DNA from: Ruminococcus sp. UBA4321
Lineage (GTDB): Bacteria > Bacillota > Clostridia > Oscillospirales > Ruminococcaceae
NCBI GenBank assembly: GCA_002393815.1
Contig: DGUB01000105.1
Span: forward strand, 1 to 20,603
Direction of reading: 5' to 3'
DNA: 20,603 bases
In this document: positions 1 through 6,554 of the stretch, in pieces
Position numbering within the stretch: position 1 is the stretch's first letter
How the letters are laid out: the number at the start of each line of letters is the position of its first letter
Made by a program: the position numbers and the translations under genes
Notes under the pieces: generated by a model
The model's database searches: none
What the model saw: only the letters and a program-made list of their open reading frames with translations
Told to the model about the DNA's origin: nothing

Positions 1-1165
1 CCATATTCCACTTGAAATTGAATCCCAGACCGCCGATATCAGTCGGCTTGGTCACGAGCGGCCATGCGGTCGATTCTTCTGCAATCATGAGGACATCCGG
101 ATGCTTGGCAAAGACAGCTTCATTCAGATTCCGGAAGAATTCCACAGCTTCCAAATTTTCATGTCCGCCGTTGATATTGGGGGTCCATTCGCCGTCTCTG
201 CGGTCATAGTCCAGATACAGCATAGAAGCTACAGCGTCCACTCTCAGACCGTCCAGATGGAACTGGTCAAGCCAGTAACATGCACTGGAAATCAGGAAGG
301 AACGGACTTCGCCCTTGCCGTAATCGAACACACGCGTTCCCCATGACTTATGCTCCATCTTTCTGGGGTCAGTATATTCATAGCAACATGTACCATCAAA
401 TTCATACAGACCGGAAGCATCTTTCGGGAAGTGTGCAGGCACCCAGTCCAGAATGACACCAATGCCGTTCTGATGGAACAAATCAATCATTTCGCGGAAC
501 TGGTCAGGTGTGCCGTAACGGGAAGTCGGTGCAAAATAGCCTGTGACCTGATAGCCCCACGAACCGTCAAACGGATATTCCGTCAGCGGCATGAATTCAA
601 TATGTGTATAGGACATTTTCTTCATGTAGGGAACCATCTGCTTGGCGAATGTCACATAGTCCAGAACCGTATTGTCCGGATTGCGCTTCCAGGAGTCCAG
701 ATGCACTTCATAGATATTCATCGGGCTTTTGTAGACAATCTGTTTTTTCTTCTGTTCCAGCCAGTCGCTGTCATGCCAGGTGTAGTCACTCTCATAGATT
801 TTAGAAGCATTTGCGGGTCTTGTCTCAAAATGATTGGCATACGGGTCACTTTTCATGAGCAGTTCGCCGGAGCGTGTTTCAATGCTGTATTTATAGGCAT
901 CGAACTGAGCAAGATTTTCAATGACAGCTTCCCAGACACCGTCTGCGATGGTATGCATGGGATGAGATTCGCGCTTCCAGTCATTGAAATCACCGACAAC
1001 CGAAATGCTGACGGCATTCGGTGCCCATACGCGGAAACGATGTTTTTTCACGCCGTCTTCTTCAACGGCATGTACGCCGAAGAACTTGTAACTTTCATTA
1101 TTTTTCCCCTGATAGAATAAATAGAGAGGAAAATCATTCGGATTTTCAGTTGTTGTAGTATTCAT
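1..1165 (-). CDS. glgB: 1,4-alpha-glucan branching enzyme GlgB, 3' part outside window
   Basis: Forms alpha-1,6 branches in glycogen by cutting alpha-1,4 chains and re-attaching them; cytoplasmic, GH13 family. The window shows 388 residues from the start; I translated the minus strand by hand because the frame runs off the edge. Residues about 20-120 form the N-terminal beta-sandwich with VWAPNA and VGDFNDW. The GH13 barrel follows with MPLTEYPFDGSWGYQ (193-207), DWVPAHFPKD (240-249), the nucleophile region GLRVDAVASMLY (D310) and MIAEES carrying the acid/base Glu (E363). Full-length GlgB usually has 630-730 residues, so the end of the barrel and the C-terminal domain are missing. The ATG at 1165 gives a family-like N-terminus, but no good Shine-Dalgarno sequence precedes it, and the frame stays open upstream to a GTG near 1289. 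A promoter and a long leader lie upstream. The assignment is firm; the start is likely. Confidence 0.95.
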   Translation of the reverse strand, partial: MNTTTTENPNDFPLYLFYQGKNNESYKFFGVHAVEEDGVKKHRFRVWAPNAVSISVVGDFNDWKRESHPMHTIADGVWEAVIENLAQFDAYKYSIETRSGELLMKSDPYANHFETRPANASKIYESDYTWHDSDWLEQKKKQIVYKSPMNIYEVHLDSWKRNPDNTVLDYVTFAKQMVPYMKKMSYTHIEFMPLTEYPFDGSWGYQVTGYFAPTSRYGTPDQFREMIDLFHQNGIGVILDWVPAHFPKDASGLYEFDGTCCYEYTDPRKMEHKSWGTRVFDYGKGEVRSFLISSACYWLDQFHLDGLRVDAVASMLYLDYDRRDGEWTPNINGGHENLEAVEFFRNLNEAVFAKHPDVLMIAEESTAWPLVTKPTDIGGLGFNFKWNM

Positions 1166-1427
1166 GAAATCTGCCGTTACTGATGACAGAAAAATCTGTT
1201 CCGTTCCTTGTTCAACGTACCCACAGAAGAAGCTTTTTTCCCTGTGTCGGCATGGTACTCCGAAGGCGTAAATTCCCCGGTAACACACGGGTACATATTG
1301 CCTGTACAAATGCGCAGACAATACCAGTAACTTAATCCTTTCTTACTTGAATTTGCCAATCGTCTGGTTTTGGTTTCGTAAGTTTGTGAGAAAGAGTACA
1401 CTGTTTCTGGTTTCCTCTATAATCTCT
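1166..1427 (-). promoter_or_regulatory. Long, probably structured 5' leader of glgB (no known class recognised)
   Basis: About 260 nt lie between the predicted transcription start (near 1427) and the glgB ATG. Reading the transcript (minus strand), I see several hairpins. TTGTCTG pairs with CAGGCAA, with outer GGTA/TACC pairs. CCGGGG pairs with CTTCGG. GTACC and GGTAC enclose CACAG/CTGTG with a 7-nt bulge. ACAGA pairs with TCTGT close to the start codon. I compared it by eye with T-box, TPP, FMN, SAM, cobalamin, c-di-GMP, c-di-AMP, ykkC, 6S, tmRNA, SRP and RNase P consensus motifs and found no match. It could be a regulatory leader or a separate small RNA. A GTG-initiated reading frame of 74 codons (1177-1401) also lies inside it. 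Confidence 0.4.
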
Positions 1428-1433
1428 GTTTAT

Positions 1434-1462
1434 ATTTTACCAGAAAATAAAGAATTTTTCAA
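1434..1462 (-). promoter_or_regulatory. Sigma-A promoter for glgB leader
   Basis: On the minus strand, TTGAAA (1457-1462) is followed after exactly 17 nt by TAAAAT (1434-1439). This predicts a transcript start near 1427. The rest of the 1466-1552 gap, up to the spoIIE stop codon, is AT-rich and shows no clear terminator hairpin, so some spoIIE transcripts may read into glgB. Confidence 0.7.
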
Positions 1463-1552
1463 GTGTTCTTAGCCTTCGCATGAAAATTTTATATGTTTCA
1501 ATAATTTTTGGAGTTAAAATTTGTACAAAATGACTAAAATATATGGAAATTT

Positions 1553-3817
1553 TTACCGGATTGTCACGCCGTCTGCCGAATGCTGCCGCTTTTTGCTGAC
1601 AGGCACAGACACACGGCTTTCCGTCCGTGCCGCGATGACTGTCATATCGTCCCGGACTGTGCCGCCGTGAAAGACTGCTGCTTTTTCAAATACAGCCTTC
1701 AGTATCTGTTCCGGTTCGGGATTCTGTGCGAGTATCTGACGGATATAGGGATATTCCGCCTCGCTGATGCCGTCGGAAAGCAGAATCAGATAATCTCCCT
1801 TCTGTGCCTGCATCTTCGTCCGGGAAGGAGCGGCATCCGGCATCATGCCGAGCGGAAAACTTTTTGCTGTAATCTGCTGCATTTCGTTATCCCGGCAGAA
1901 CAGCGAAGCCGCCGAACCGGATTTACAGAATGTCAGTTCCCCGGTATCGGCATTGAGAAATAAAATATCCAGTGTCGCGAAATTCTCGGTATTGGTTTCG
2001 GTCATCAGGAGTACATTGAGCAGCCGGACTGCCGAATCCAGAGGCATGTCACAGCTTGTCAGGTTCCGGAAGGTTTTCACGGCAATACGGGAAGCCAGAG
2101 AAGCCGCACTGCCGCTGCCCATGCCGTCCGAAATGACAAGATACTGATTTCCGGCGGCATCGGTAAACGCATCCGCATGGTCGCCGCAGCGTTCATAAGC
2201 AGGGGCATTCCGGCTCTGCACGGCATATTCCAGATGCCAGGCAGGGACTTCATAAAAACAGTAGCGCGTCAGATTCCTGTGCGAAAACGAAACCGCTTTC
2301 ATTTCCGTATCCAGATGGCGGCTCAGTAATTCCTGAATCGTCGCGAGCGGAAATTCTTCCTTTCCGGAATAGACTTCTGCAATATAGCGACCGCTCCGCA
2401 GACGGCTGACGAAACAGCCCTCATCACTGACCGCGCACCGCAGGAGAATATTTTTTAATACTGCCGTTTCGGAATCACAGCAGGACATGGCTCTGCGCCG
2501 GGCAGAATCCGCCGTCAGATGTTCGAGCAGATGCAGGGATTCGAGCATCATGCCGCGGCTCTGGAGCAGTGCAGTGTTCTGCATCTGCTGGACGGTGCGC
2601 CGCTGGAGAAAGACTGTCATCATATCGGCAATGCGTCTGCGTTCCGGACAGGCTTCCAGAGTTTCGGAAGTCACAGAAGGCGTGTGCAGCATCTGCCGGA
2701 ATGCCTGCTCGGTCTGTTCGGGATTCTGCTTCCAGCACCGGGAACAGTATTTGCAGTTCTGACAAAGATTCTGCCGCACCTGCTGAACAGGGTCAGGCAG
2801 TGTGCTGACCGTTAAATGCCGCATGACTGCCGAAGTTTCTTCCCGGAGTTCCTGTAATGCTGAACTGAGAAAAATTTCCTGCTGAATGACTTGTCTCTGC
2901 CCTGCCGGAACGCGCTCCGGCACAGCAATGAAATTCCGGAATTCTGTCTGACAGAATACGGCATACAGCGTACAGGATATGACAAGTTCCGCCAGAACTT
3001 TCACAATGCCGATACTGCTGTCAAATACGGCACTGCTGAATATCTGCATCAGGAAGAAGACCGGAATATAAAACGCATTCGGAATCCGGTACAGGAATCC
3101 GGCGAGCATTGCCGTCACCGGAAGGAACAGCAGCGGCATCCCCAGCGGCACACTGCACAGCACCACGCCGCAGGCAGTCAGCGCACCGCAGAGCGTTCCG
3201 GCGGACTGCCGGAACTGTCTGGAAGCCAGTAAAGTGACAGTAATTCCTGCAATTCTCCCCAGATTGCAGAACGTGAAATCCACGCCGCAGAGTGCTGTAA
3301 TCGTCAGCAGATAGCAGACCGCATAAGTAAAGCTTTTTCCGGCGTTGAGTGTAATTTTCCGTTCTTTCCGGAAACTCTGTACTGCATCGGAAAGAAAATA
3401 TGCCGCTGTTCCGGTCAGAAACGATTCCAGAATGTAGAACGGCAGTTTTCCGTCTGCATTCCGGAATAACAAATCTGTCATGATGCCTGCCCCGATACAG
3501 GTGACAGCCGTCAGAACGCCGGAAATCCAGGATTTTTCATTTTCACAGAAAAAAATCCGGATGCACAGCAGAGAAATCAGACAGGTCAGAAGAAACTGCA
3601 TTTCTTCCGGTGCGCCCTGTATGCAGTAGGCTAACAGACTTCCCAGCAGAAGGCAGAAACCATACAGCGGACTGCATATCCCGGCGACGGCGGCGGCTAA
3701 CGGCGATACTGTACCGCTGACCGTACCTATCGACAGAAGATACCCTCCGCCTGTGGCAAGCACACAGCAGAAGGGTATCAGAACCCATTCGGATTTGAGT
3801 AATTTTTTCAGCATCAC
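1553..3817 (-). CDS. spoIIE: Stage II sporulation protein E, membrane-bound PP2C phosphatase
   Basis: In Bacillus, SpoIIE dephosphorylates SpoIIAA at the asymmetric septum and so releases sigma-F in the forespore; it also interacts with FtsZ. The 754-residue product has a strongly hydrophobic N-terminal third with about ten membrane segments (roughly 12-290). A central region follows with a cysteine cluster C352/C355/C358/C361 before Trp362, as I remember from other SpoIIE proteins. A C-terminal PP2C domain (about 535-732) carries ISDGMGSG (562-569), LLSDGISE (679-686) and RDDMTV (722-727); these Asp/Gly residues bind the catalytic metals. It is slightly shorter than the Bacillus protein (about 830). 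Tandem GTG (3817) and ATG (3814) codons follow AGGGAG at 7 and 10 nt, so the start could be either. It has its own promoter with a Spo0A-type box. Identity is firm; sporulation of this strain is inferred. Confidence 0.93.
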   Translation of the reverse strand: MMLKKLLKSEWVLIPFCCVLATGGGYLLSIGTVSGTVSPLAAAVAGICSPLYGFCLLLGSLLAYCIQGAPEEMQFLLTCLISLLCIRIFFCENEKSWISGVLTAVTCIGAGIMTDLLFRNADGKLPFYILESFLTGTAAYFLSDAVQSFRKERKITLNAGKSFTYAVCYLLTITALCGVDFTFCNLGRIAGITVTLLASRQFRQSAGTLCGALTACGVVLCSVPLGMPLLFLPVTAMLAGFLYRIPNAFYIPVFFLMQIFSSAVFDSSIGIVKVLAELVISCTLYAVFCQTEFRNFIAVPERVPAGQRQVIQQEIFLSSALQELREETSAVMRHLTVSTLPDPVQQVRQNLCQNCKYCSRCWKQNPEQTEQAFRQMLHTPSVTSETLEACPERRRIADMMTVFLQRRTVQQMQNTALLQSRGMMLESLHLLEHLTADSARRRAMSCCDSETAVLKNILLRCAVSDEGCFVSRLRSGRYIAEVYSGKEEFPLATIQELLSRHLDTEMKAVSFSHRNLTRYCFYEVPAWHLEYAVQSRNAPAYERCGDHADAFTDAAGNQYLVISDGMGSGSAASLASRIAVKTFRNLTSCDMPLDSAVRLLNVLLMTETNTENFATLDILFLNADTGELTFCKSGSAASLFCRDNEMQQITAKSFPLGMMPDAAPSRTKMQAQKGDYLILLSDGISEAEYPYIRQILAQNPEPEQILKAVFEKAAVFHGGTVRDDMTVIAARTESRVSVPVSKKRQHSADGVTIR

Positions 3818-3852
3818 AAACCAGCTCCCTGCATATAATAAATCATAAATTT

Positions 3853-3886
3853 ATTATAACAGAAAGTCTCTGCGAAATTTGTCGAA
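3853..3886 (-). promoter_or_regulatory. spoIIE promoter with perfect Spo0A box and AT-rich inverted repeat
   Basis: On the minus strand a TATAAT -10 element lies at 3853-3858. At the -35 position there is no TTGACA-like hexamer (it reads CAAATT at 17-bp spacing), but TTCGACAAA, a full match to the 0A box, covers 3878-3886 and overlaps that site. This is the layout of Spo0A-activated sigma-A promoters such as spoIIE and spoIIG in Bacillus. A 9-bp perfect inverted repeat, ATAATAAAT/ATTTATTAT with a 5-nt centre (3835-3857), overlaps the -10 and the start point. The predicted start is near 3846. Confidence 0.7.
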
Positions 3887-3966
3887 CGGTGGTGCTATAT
3901 TCAGATTTTTTAATAAGAAAGTCTGATATTTCCTGCGGATTGTCGTTTTTCCGGATATTTCCGGAT

Positions 3967-5406
3967 TTATAAAGTCCAGTCTTTTTCGGTAAATTCTCCG
4001 CGCTGATATTTCAGGTCAGTCAGCCAGAGCTGAATTTCATAACTCTGACAGTCAATCGCCCGGCGGATGAATTCATCCAGATTTCTGGTATGCAGCTGCT
4101 GCGGAAATGCTTCTATATAGTCTTTGACTGCCTGCGAATTTTTCTCAGCGATAAGCTGTAAGATAACTTCATTGAAATTATCTTTCAGATAATCGCGGAT
4201 TTGCTTGTTATCCGGATATCTCCGGAACAGCCGGTACAGAATTTCATATTTCTGGTTTCCAGTCGCACACTGAATGAACTCTTTCAGATTTTCAGCGCGG
4301 ACACAGCTCCGGAACGATTGCAGATAATCCGTGACATACTGCCCCTGATTGTTCCGGATAAGGCTTTTCAGAATATCATCAAACTGTTCCCGGATATACG
4401 CCTGAATTTTCTTATCGTCCTGATTCCGGAGAAACATCTGATACAGCACCGGATATTTTATGCCCGAATCCATCTTGTTTTCCAGGTCTTTTTCGACAAT
4501 CATATAGATAATATCGCTTGCAGCAGAGGGAAGTCCTGCATATTCCTGTCTGCTGACTGCAATGCCGCGGCATTCCAGAAGCTCCAGAGAATTGCACGGA
4601 TAAATGATATATCCCACATAGCGGACACTTTCCGGAATGACCAGATGATTCAGGTTGTTACAGCTGTTAAATGCGCTCGGTCTGATGCTTTCCAGACCGT
4701 TCGGCAGAATGAGTTCTGTCAGGCTGTCGCACTCTGAAAAGCAGTGCTGACCGATATCTTTCAGTTTTTTCGGGAAATGTATCTGTTTCAGATTTTTACA
4801 GTACCGGAATGTATAATCTTCCACTTCGGTGACGCTTTCCGGAATGGTAATTTCTTCCAGTTCAGCACAGTGTTCAAACGCGTGCCTGTAAATTCCTGTG
4901 ATACTCTCCGGGATATGCACGGAAACTTTATCGACCGGACAGCGAACTAATTTTGTCAGTTTTGCTCCGTCATGTTCGTAGAGGATGCCGTCAAGGGTGA
5001 CAAATTTCGGATTTTTGCTGTCAACCGTAATTTCTTTCAGATTTATGCACCCGGCGAACGCGTTCGATGCCTCGATTTCCGTGACCTGTGCCGGAATGTG
5101 AATTTTCTCCCGTCCGCCCGGACAGCAGAGCAGTTTTGTTTTTTTCTGATTGTACAGTACGCCGTCAATATCGCAGAATTCCCAGTTTCCCCGGCTGACG
5201 GAAATGCTTTCCAGTCCGAAGCATTCATAAAATACATGATAGCCGATTTTCCGAACGCTGTTCGGAATATGAATTTCTTTGAGTTCCGGATGACCGTCAA
5301 GAGAAAAGCTTCCGATTTCCGTAATGGTTGCCGGAATATCGAGAATTTCCGCATCTCTGGAAGTATAATTCCGGATATGACAGCCATCATCAATTACCAG
5401 CGGCAT
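3967..5406 (-). CDS. BspA-type leucine-rich repeat protein without signal peptide, duplicated helical tail
   Basis: Residues about 15-290 consist of LRR_5 (BspA/TpLRR-like) repeats of the form LKEIxIPxSVxxIGxxxFxxC, for example LKEIHIPNSVRKIGYHVFYEC (42-62) and LEEITIPESVTEVEDYTFRYC (183-203). Two of the units carry a DGxLY insertion (81-85 and 139-143). Residues about 300-479 are alpha-helical and contain a tandem duplication with an offset of 69 residues. There is no signal peptide, membrane segment or sorting motif, so the protein is predicted cytoplasmic, unlike secreted BspA adhesins. AGAAGG lies 7 nt before the ATG. The start is 18 nt after the rsmA stop, which suggests co-transcription with rsmA; no U-rich terminator separates it from spoIIE, which begins 149 nt further on. 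LRR surfaces usually bind proteins; the partner is unknown. Confidence 0.85.
   Translation of the reverse strand: MPLVIDDGCHIRNYTSRDAEILDIPATITEIGSFSLDGHPELKEIHIPNSVRKIGYHVFYECFGLESISVSRGNWEFCDIDGVLYNQKKTKLLCCPGGREKIHIPAQVTEIEASNAFAGCINLKEITVDSKNPKFVTLDGILYEHDGAKLTKLVRCPVDKVSVHIPESITGIYRHAFEHCAELEEITIPESVTEVEDYTFRYCKNLKQIHFPKKLKDIGQHCFSECDSLTELILPNGLESIRPSAFNSCNNLNHLVIPESVRYVGYIIYPCNSLELLECRGIAVSRQEYAGLPSAASDIIYMIVEKDLENKMDSGIKYPVLYQMFLRNQDDKKIQAYIREQFDDILKSLIRNNQGQYVTDYLQSFRSCVRAENLKEFIQCATGNQKYEILYRLFRRYPDNKQIRDYLKDNFNEVILQLIAEKNSQAVKDYIEAFPQQLHTRNLDEFIRRAIDCQSYEIQLWLTDLKYQRGEFTEKDWTL
4009..4422 (-). repeat. Tandem 69-codon duplication in the LRR protein tail
   Basis: Residues 329-397 and 398-466 of the LRR protein align without gaps. 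DDKKIQAYIREQF matches DNKQIRDYLKDNF, ENLKEFI matches RNLDEFI, and QKYEIL matches QSYEIQ, always 69 residues apart. The copies have diverged clearly at DNA level, so this is an old duplication and not a recent expansion. The helices resemble ankyrin-like or HEAT-like pairs, but I cannot name the fold. Confidence 0.75.
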
Positions 5407-5424
5407 TTGTTCGCCTTCTTTCCG

Positions 5425-6294
5425 TTAGGATAAATTTATTTTATCGCTGATGCAGTTGCTTAATTTTATCAGTTCCGGCATAGTGAGGGCTTCAATCCGG
5501 ACAGAAGGCGCAATTTCCGCCTGACTGAAAATTTCTTTCATCTTTTCTTTCGGAATTCCCAGAGCTCCGGCGAGAACGCCGGCAAGCTGTTTTCTTCTCT
5601 GCGAAAAGCCTGTTTTTACCATCCGGAAAAATAATGCTTCATCCTGCACGTTCCAGACATTCTCCGGATAGCGTGTTATCTGAATCACAGCAGAATCGAC
5701 ATTCGGCGAGGGCAGAAAGCTTCCTCTCGAAACGTCGAACAATTTCACAGCTTTTCCGTAATACGCAACTGCAACAGTGACAGCACCGCTTTCCCGGCTT
5801 CCGACAGGCGCACAAAGCCGCTGTGCCGCTTCTTTCTGCACCATGACCGTGATAGTTTTCACCGGAAGCCTGTCTTCCAGAAGCTTCATAATCAGCGGCG
5901 AGGTGATATAATACGGCAGATTGGCACAGACAGCGGCTTCCAGACCGTCAAATTCTTCCCGAATCAAATTTTTCAAATCATATTTGAGGGCATCTGCATG
6001 AATGATTTTCAGATTATCAAATTCGGCGAGAGTTTCTTCCAGAATCGGAAATAATTTTTCGTCAAGCTCCACAGCCGCGACTTTGTCGGCACGCTTCGCC
6101 AGTTCCTTAGTGAGAACGCCGACACCTGTCCCGATTTCCAGAACGCCGAACCCCGGCTTGGCATTTCCGAGTTCTGCCATCTTCGGGCAGATGCCCGGAT
6201 TGATGATAAAATTCTGTCCCAGTGATTTGGAAGTCTGGAATCCGTGACGCTGCATGACTTCCCTGATATAATTCATATCCGTTAATTCCGGCAT
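5425..6294 (-). CDS. rsmA: 16S rRNA dimethyladenosine transferase RsmA (KsgA)
   Basis: Uses S-adenosylmethionine to dimethylate two adjacent adenines in the 3' terminal helix of 16S rRNA (A1518/A1519 in E. coli), a late step of 30S assembly; loss gives kasugamycin resistance in other bacteria. The 289-residue product has the usual length. It opens with the family signature SKSLGQNFI (22-30), followed by the SAM-binding motif I VLEIGTGVGVLT (51-62), the acidic AVELDE motif II (74-79), HADAL (99-103) and the catalytic NLPYY motif (125-129). The ATG at 6294 is chosen because AAGGA lies 8 nt upstream and because it gives the normal N-terminus; a longer frame reaching 6360 would start upstream of the -10 region. 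It leads a unit with the LRR gene and is divergent from the L,D-transpeptidase gene. Confidence 0.97.
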   Translation of the reverse strand: MPELTDMNYIREVMQRHGFQTSKSLGQNFIINPGICPKMAELGNAKPGFGVLEIGTGVGVLTKELAKRADKVAAVELDEKLFPILEETLAEFDNLKIIHADALKYDLKNLIREEFDGLEAAVCANLPYYITSPLIMKLLEDRLPVKTITVMVQKEAAQRLCAPVGSRESGAVTVAVAYYGKAVKLFDVSRGSFLPSPNVDSAVIQITRYPENVWNVQDEALFFRMVKTGFSQRRKQLAGVLAGALGIPKEKMKEIFSQAEIAPSVRIEALTMPELIKLSNCISDKINLS

Positions 6295-6331
6295 GGTATC
6301 ATTCCTTTTTTTAAAATTATAATTATTTTTC

Positions 6332-6360
6332 AGTATAACATATTTTAGAAAAAATGTCAA
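6332..6360 (-). promoter_or_regulatory. Sigma-A promoter for rsmA
   Basis: On the minus strand, TTGACA (6355-6360) and TATACT (6332-6337) are separated by 17 nt. The expected start is near 6325, giving a leader of about 30 nt. Confidence 0.8.
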
Positions 6361-6471
6361 TTATTTCTTCACCAAAATGAATATTTTTTCCCAAAAAGTA
6401 AAAAGTATCAAAAACACAACAGATTGTTATCAAATTGTAACTTATTATTCATTTCTTTATGGCGAAGAATG

Positions 6472-6480
6472 TGGTATACT
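6472..6480 (+). promoter_or_regulatory. Extended -10 promoter for the L,D-transpeptidase gene
   Basis: TGG-TATACT is an extended -10 element (TG at 6472-6473, hexamer 6475-6480). The -35 region is poor, as expected for extended -10 promoters. The expected start is near 6487, about 68 nt before the coding region. Confidence 0.6.
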
Positions 6481-6506
6481 AGAAGTTAGACAACAGATAA
6501 AGAACC

Positions 6507-6526
6507 GCCGCTGTCAAGTCAGCGGC
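6507..6526 (+). promoter_or_regulatory. GC-rich leader hairpin upstream of the L,D-transpeptidase gene
   Basis: GCCGCTG (6507-6513) and CAGCGGC (6520-6526) form a perfect 7-bp stem with a 6-nt loop in an otherwise AT-rich leader. Only three U residues follow, so it is a weak terminator at best. It may protect or tune the mRNA and lies just upstream of the ribosome binding site. Confidence 0.45.
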
Positions 6527-6554
6527 TTTGAAGATAAGAAAGGAATGAGGCATT

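Noticed and set aside
350..1120. Plus-strand open frame of 256 codons opposite glgB
   Set aside because: It is antisense to a clear glgB frame, has no ribosome binding site and shows no recognisable motif; long antisense frames are common in this base composition.
1166..1427. Known riboswitch, T-box, 6S RNA, tmRNA or RNase P RNA upstream of glgB
   Set aside because: None of the core consensus strings of these classes could be found, so the region is left as an unassigned structured leader.
3961..3985. Repeated TCCGGA after the LRR gene as a terminator
   Set aside because: The small stem is followed by As and not Ts in the direction of transcription, so it should not terminate the LRR transcript.
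6295..6360. Longer N-terminus of RsmA from 6360
   Set aside because: The extension would start upstream of the -10 element and lacks similarity to the family; AAGGA supports the start at 6294.
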